Shown here: positions 60,514 to 64,000 of the stretch, piece after piece
Numbering within the stretch: the first letter of the stretch is position 1
How the letters are laid out: every line of letters starts with the position of its first letter
DNA from: Rhizophagus clarus
Taxonomy: Eukaryota > Glomeromycota > Glomeromycetes > Glomerales > Glomeraceae
Reading direction: 5' to 3'
DNA: 64,000 nt
Assembly: GCA_015698045.1 (NCBI GenBank)
Contig: BLAL01000011.1
Span: forward strand, 1,304,501-1,368,500
The notes under the pieces: generated by a model
Database searches by the model: none
Told to the model about the DNA's origin: nothing
What the model saw: the letters and a program-made list of their open reading frames with translations, nothing else
Position numbers and translations under genes: made by a program

Positions 60514-61331
60514 AGAAAATATTTTTTATTTGTCAATATGAGAAGTATTATCTAATGCTAAAGCTCATGATAATTTTGACGAAGATGAAGATAACAATTT
60601 TTATGATGATAATAACAGTAAAAATGATGAAAAAGATAATAGTAATCCAAACACTTTTAATCAAAAGGATACAGAAATTGAAAAATGAGACAATATAAAT
60701 AATTCAGATTAAAAGTTACCTAAGTTATAAAACCTTATCCAATTATTGATCATGGTTCGAATGTATTTGATATTGAAGCCGCTGTTGATAGAGCATTAAG
60801 TGAATAAATTCTTTTGTAAAATAATAAAGTTCAAATTTGTAACTTGTCTATAAAAATTTTATAGAGAGAGATTGATTTAATCATTTTTAAATTGTTAATC
60901 AACCTCACGATTACATTATAGTGTTTTACATCAAGTAATATTGTGAGTGAGTTGCAAGCAAGTCATGGGTGTTCAGTATATTATAAATGTTATATTATCG
61001 TGGGTAAGTCACAGGTAAAATTGTAACATAAGTAAGATTTATTTCAATTTGATCAATTAGAGTAGTAATTTATTACATCATTAATAAGTAATATTATTAA
61101 TTAAACTTTTTTTTAACCCCTTTTTTTTAATTTAGTGATAATTATTATAATACCGTAAAATCTTGAATTTAAGCACCACTTTTTTACAATCACGTGATTG
61201 TAAAAATTGGTAGGGGTGTTTAATTTTGATTTATTATAAATCTTTGATCAGCATTACACACTTCTATCTCCTAAAAAAAAATTTTTTTACACATTTATAT
61301 TAATAGAGATTTAAAATATTTTTTATTGAAA
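60514..61331. other. Gap with gene remnants before the Tigger element
   Basis: A short plus-strand frame (60,541-60,687) is Asp/Asn/Glu-rich (FDEDEDNNFYDDNNSKNDEK) and a later one reads PIIDHGSNVFDIEAAVDRAL to a stop at 60,807. These look like fragments of a decayed gene. At about 61,150 TACCGTAAAATCTTGAATTT may be the left terminus of the Tigger element. Its partner would lie beyond the window. Confidence 0.3.
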
Positions 61332-62707
61332 ATGACACAGAAAAAAGTAGGTGTAAGACAGCATACATCATATTCACTCAAAGAAAAACTAGTAGTAATT
61401 AAGTACGCTCAAGAAAATGGAAAAAATGTCGCGGCAAAGCATTTTAATTTAGATACTCCAATAGTAGGAAGATGGATAAAACAAAGTAGTAGTTGGGAAG
61501 AGAAAAACAAAAAAAAGAAATGTGCTGGAACTCCAGAAAGAAAAGCTTTTTATCCTGAAGTGGAAAAGTTTTTGTATAACTGGATAATTGAACAAAGAAA
61601 AAAAGGGTTTGCTGTTAATTATATTTCAATAAGATTACAAATGTGTAAAATTCTCAAAGAACTTGTGATTCAGGCATTATATCCAGCAGGAGAATATGAA
61701 TTTCAAGGGAATCTATTTTGGATTAATTCTTTTATGAAACAATTTGGTTTGTCATTAAAAAAAAGAACCAAAATTTCACAAAAACTGCTTAAAGATATAG
61801 AACAAAAATTGGATGAATTTTGACAGTTTGTTATAAGGCTAAGAACACAATATAATTTTGATTTGAATAATATTTTCAATATAAATGAAACCCCTTGTAT
61901 GGTTTGATATGGCAGGAAACATGACGGTTAATAATAAAGGTGATAAAACAGTACATATTCGTATTACCGAGAATGATAAAAATCATTTTACCATAGTTTT
62001 AACTTGTTTAACAGGTATTAAATTTTATTTTTTTATATATATTTATTTAAATCTAATAAATTTATTATAATTACTTATTAGATGGCACAAAATATCCACC
62101 AATTTGTATTTTCAAGGGTAAACAACTTCCTTAAGGTGAAGTTATTCCAAAAGGTGTTATTTGCTAGTTCCAAGATAATGGATGAATGACTTTAGATTTA
62201 ATGAAAAATTATATAGATTTTTTGTTTAGGATTCGAATATCAGAAAATTTATCAAAAGCGCCTACCAATGATAGTTTATGATTCTTTTCGTGGTCATTTG
62301 GCGAAAAGTGTTAAAATTAAATTTAAGCAACATAATTTTCATTTAGTTATTATCCCTGCAGGATTAACTAGTATATGTCAACCATTGGATGTATCAATAA
62401 ACAAACCTTTTAAAGATAATTTACGAAAAGAATGGCATGAATGGATAAGTAGAGGTGATTCAGGTATAACTGTGGCAGGTAACTTAAAAAGAGCAAGAAT
62501 TAGCGATGTATGTGGATGGATCAAAAGATCTTGGGATGCTGTTTCAGATCAAATAATTTTCAATTCATTTAAAAAGTGTTCTATCTCAAATTTGTTGGAT
62601 GGATCAGAGGATGATATGGTCTATGAAGAAATCGATAAATTGATTGCAGAGTATGAAAAAGAAAATTTAGAAGAGTTTGGTGATGATATTGAAATTGTTA
62701 GCAATTA
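61332..62707 (+). pseudogene. Tigger/pogo-type transposase (CENP-B/DDE_1), broken
   Basis: The N-terminal helix-turn-helix begins HTSYSLKEKLVVIKYAQENG and continues VAAKHFNLDTPIVGRWIKQ. A second CENP-B-like DNA-binding part has FWINSFMKQFGLSLKKRTKI. The DDE domain shows FNINETP..WFDM (first Asp region), DGTKYPPICIFKGK after an intron (62,015-62,091), YDSFRGHL (second) and PAGLTSICQPLDVSINKPF with KDNLRKEW (third). Breaks: TGA at 61,821; one extra base near 61,893; TAA at 62,132; TAG at 62,165; TGA at 62,183. The last codons run into a Tc1 terminal repeat inserted at TA 62,706-62,707, so the true C terminus lies beyond the window. Confidence 0.8.
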
Positions 62708-64000
62708 CAGTTTACAATATAAATATCCAGAATTTTTGTTTTTATGCATAAAGGAGTGCTGTCACACCAAATCATATGCAATCAAAATAATAACTAAAAT
62801 GGAAATTTACCAATTCCTTTTAAATATAAATATAAACACAAAAATTCTCATCTAATTGTTTATTAGAGGTAAAACAAATTCATGGCGCCCACTTCAGAAT
62901 TAGAAATACAATGGTTAACCATAAAGGAACTATGGGATAATAATATACGAAAACCTTCTGAAATAAGTAAAATAACTGGTTTTCTCAAGTCTATAGTATA
63001 TGATATTGTCAACCGTCTAAAAAACAGGAAGTGTTAAGCATTTACCTATTTCTGGCCGTCCTCTTATTCTTTCTCTTACAAAATATCAATATCTTGGTTG
63101 TCTTCTTAAAAATGACAATACTACAACTTTAGCTCTAATAACCACAAAGCTGAATAATTTATATCTAAATCTTAATGTATCAACTCAGACTGTCTAACGT
63201 ACGTTTAAAAATAAACTTAATTATATTGTTTGTAAGCCACGACCTGTTCCTTTTCTTAAGGCAAGTCATGTTTAAGCTCGTTTTCAATAGGCCTTAAACC
63301 ACATCCAAGATGACTGGTCTCACACGATTTTTTCAGATGAAAGTACGTTTCAGACATTCCATAATACTCAAATTATGCATTATAAAGCTGGCAATTTACG
63401 TCCATCACATCCTATGGTAAAACATCCATACAAAGTGCATGTTTGGGGTGCATTTTCCCATCAAGGACCAATTGGAGTTGCACTTTTTACAGGAAAATGA
63501 ACTCTACTAAATACCGTGAAATTTTTCAATTTTAATTACTTCCTAATGCTTATCATGCTGGTTATAGATGGAAATTTCAGCAAGATAATACGCCTACACA
63601 TACTGCAAAGCTTACTCAACAATTTTTTGTGATTAACGATATTCTGGTTATTGATTGGCCGGCTAATTCATCTGACCTGAATCCTATCAAGAATCTATGG
63701 GCGATTCTCAAAGAAAATGTAGAAAAAATGATCAATAATTGGATTATAAAAAAAAATCACTTAGTGGAGATGATTTTCAGGGCATAATTCAACAGAAATG
63801 GGATAACATCGATCAAAACGTTTTCTTTAATTTAGCAGATAATATGTCAGATCAGATTAACATAGCCATAGAAAAAAATGGTTACACAATAAATTATTGA
63901 TTTTTGACATATATTTATCTGCATATTTTAAACTATTAATGTAATAAATTTGAAGTAAAAAAATTAAAATTTATTATATGTTTACATATCGTGATAAAAT
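62708..64000 (+). mobile_element. Tc1/mariner element, right end outside the window
   Basis: Begins CAGTTTACAATATAAATATC after TA, a Tc1-like terminus, inside the Tigger transposase gene. The inverse terminus is not seen before 64,000. It contains one transposase pseudogene. Confidence 0.65.
62882..63900 (+). pseudogene. Tc1-type transposase, broken
   Basis: About 339 codons without introns. The paired helix-turn-helix region reads LEIQWLTIKELWDNN and ISKITGFLKSIVYDIVNRLK; the catalytic region has FSDESTFQTF (first Asp), FQQDNTPTHTAKL (second) and WPANSSDLNPIKNLWAILKE (Asp-Pro-Ile and third acidic residue). Frame slips occur in A runs near 63,020 and 63,495. Stops are at about 63,195 (TAA), 63,272 (TAA), 63,288 (TAG) and near 63,535 (TAA after TTTCAATTT). 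Ends NGYTINY with TGA at 63,898. Clearly a Tc1/mariner family member, inactive. Confidence 0.82.

Overview
The window looks like nuclear DNA of an arbuscular mycorrhizal fungus close to Rhizophagus irregularis. This is an inference from four things: very AT-rich sequence; many short GT-AG introns (about 60-120 nt) with CTAAC-like branch sites; a tyrosine-kinase-like kinase with a zinc-ribbon leader; and a dense load of Plavaka, Tigger, Tc1 and LINE elements of the kind abundant in Glomeromycotina.

Left half (1-33,100) is ordinary gene space. In order: the 3' end of an unrecognised gene (+), nucleoporin POM152 (+), a PMC1-type Ca2+-ATPase (-), RNA polymerase subunit RPB5 (+), an MIT-domain protein (-), a TMEM184/Ost-alpha membrane protein (-), an unrecognised multipass protein (+), a TKL-like kinase (-), a PMA-type H+-ATPase (+) and a dynein light intermediate chain (+). 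Exon structures were rebuilt by hand from reading frame and splice sites; phases close for every recognised gene, so these genes look intact.

Right half (34,300-64,000) is nested transposons. A Plavaka-type (CACTA-like) element covers about 34,339-58,385. Its transposase gene is cut by a second member of the same family (39,976-51,570) in opposite orientation. The second copy sits at a duplicated TA, and the two gene halves rejoin in frame if it is removed. Each copy has a short shared terminus (CATCAGGAAATTT) and two different sets of subterminal repeats. Each also carries a second gene, a Myb/SANT-like DNA-binding protein, which may act with the transposase. The inner copy has an 8.15 kb LINE (42,084-50,234) inside an intron of that gene, flanked by a 15-bp target duplication. 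The outer copy holds a short decayed LINE at the same site.

Further right is a TIR-bounded unit (58,849-60,513) holding seven tandem intron-microexon units on the minus strand: 29-nt exons separated by introns of 81-87 nt with conserved donor, branch site, pyrimidine tract and acceptor. This is the most unusual structure seen. The window ends with a broken Tigger/pogo transposase interrupted by a broken Tc1 element. Nearly all transposon genes carry stops and frameshifts; several stops look like C-to-T changes.
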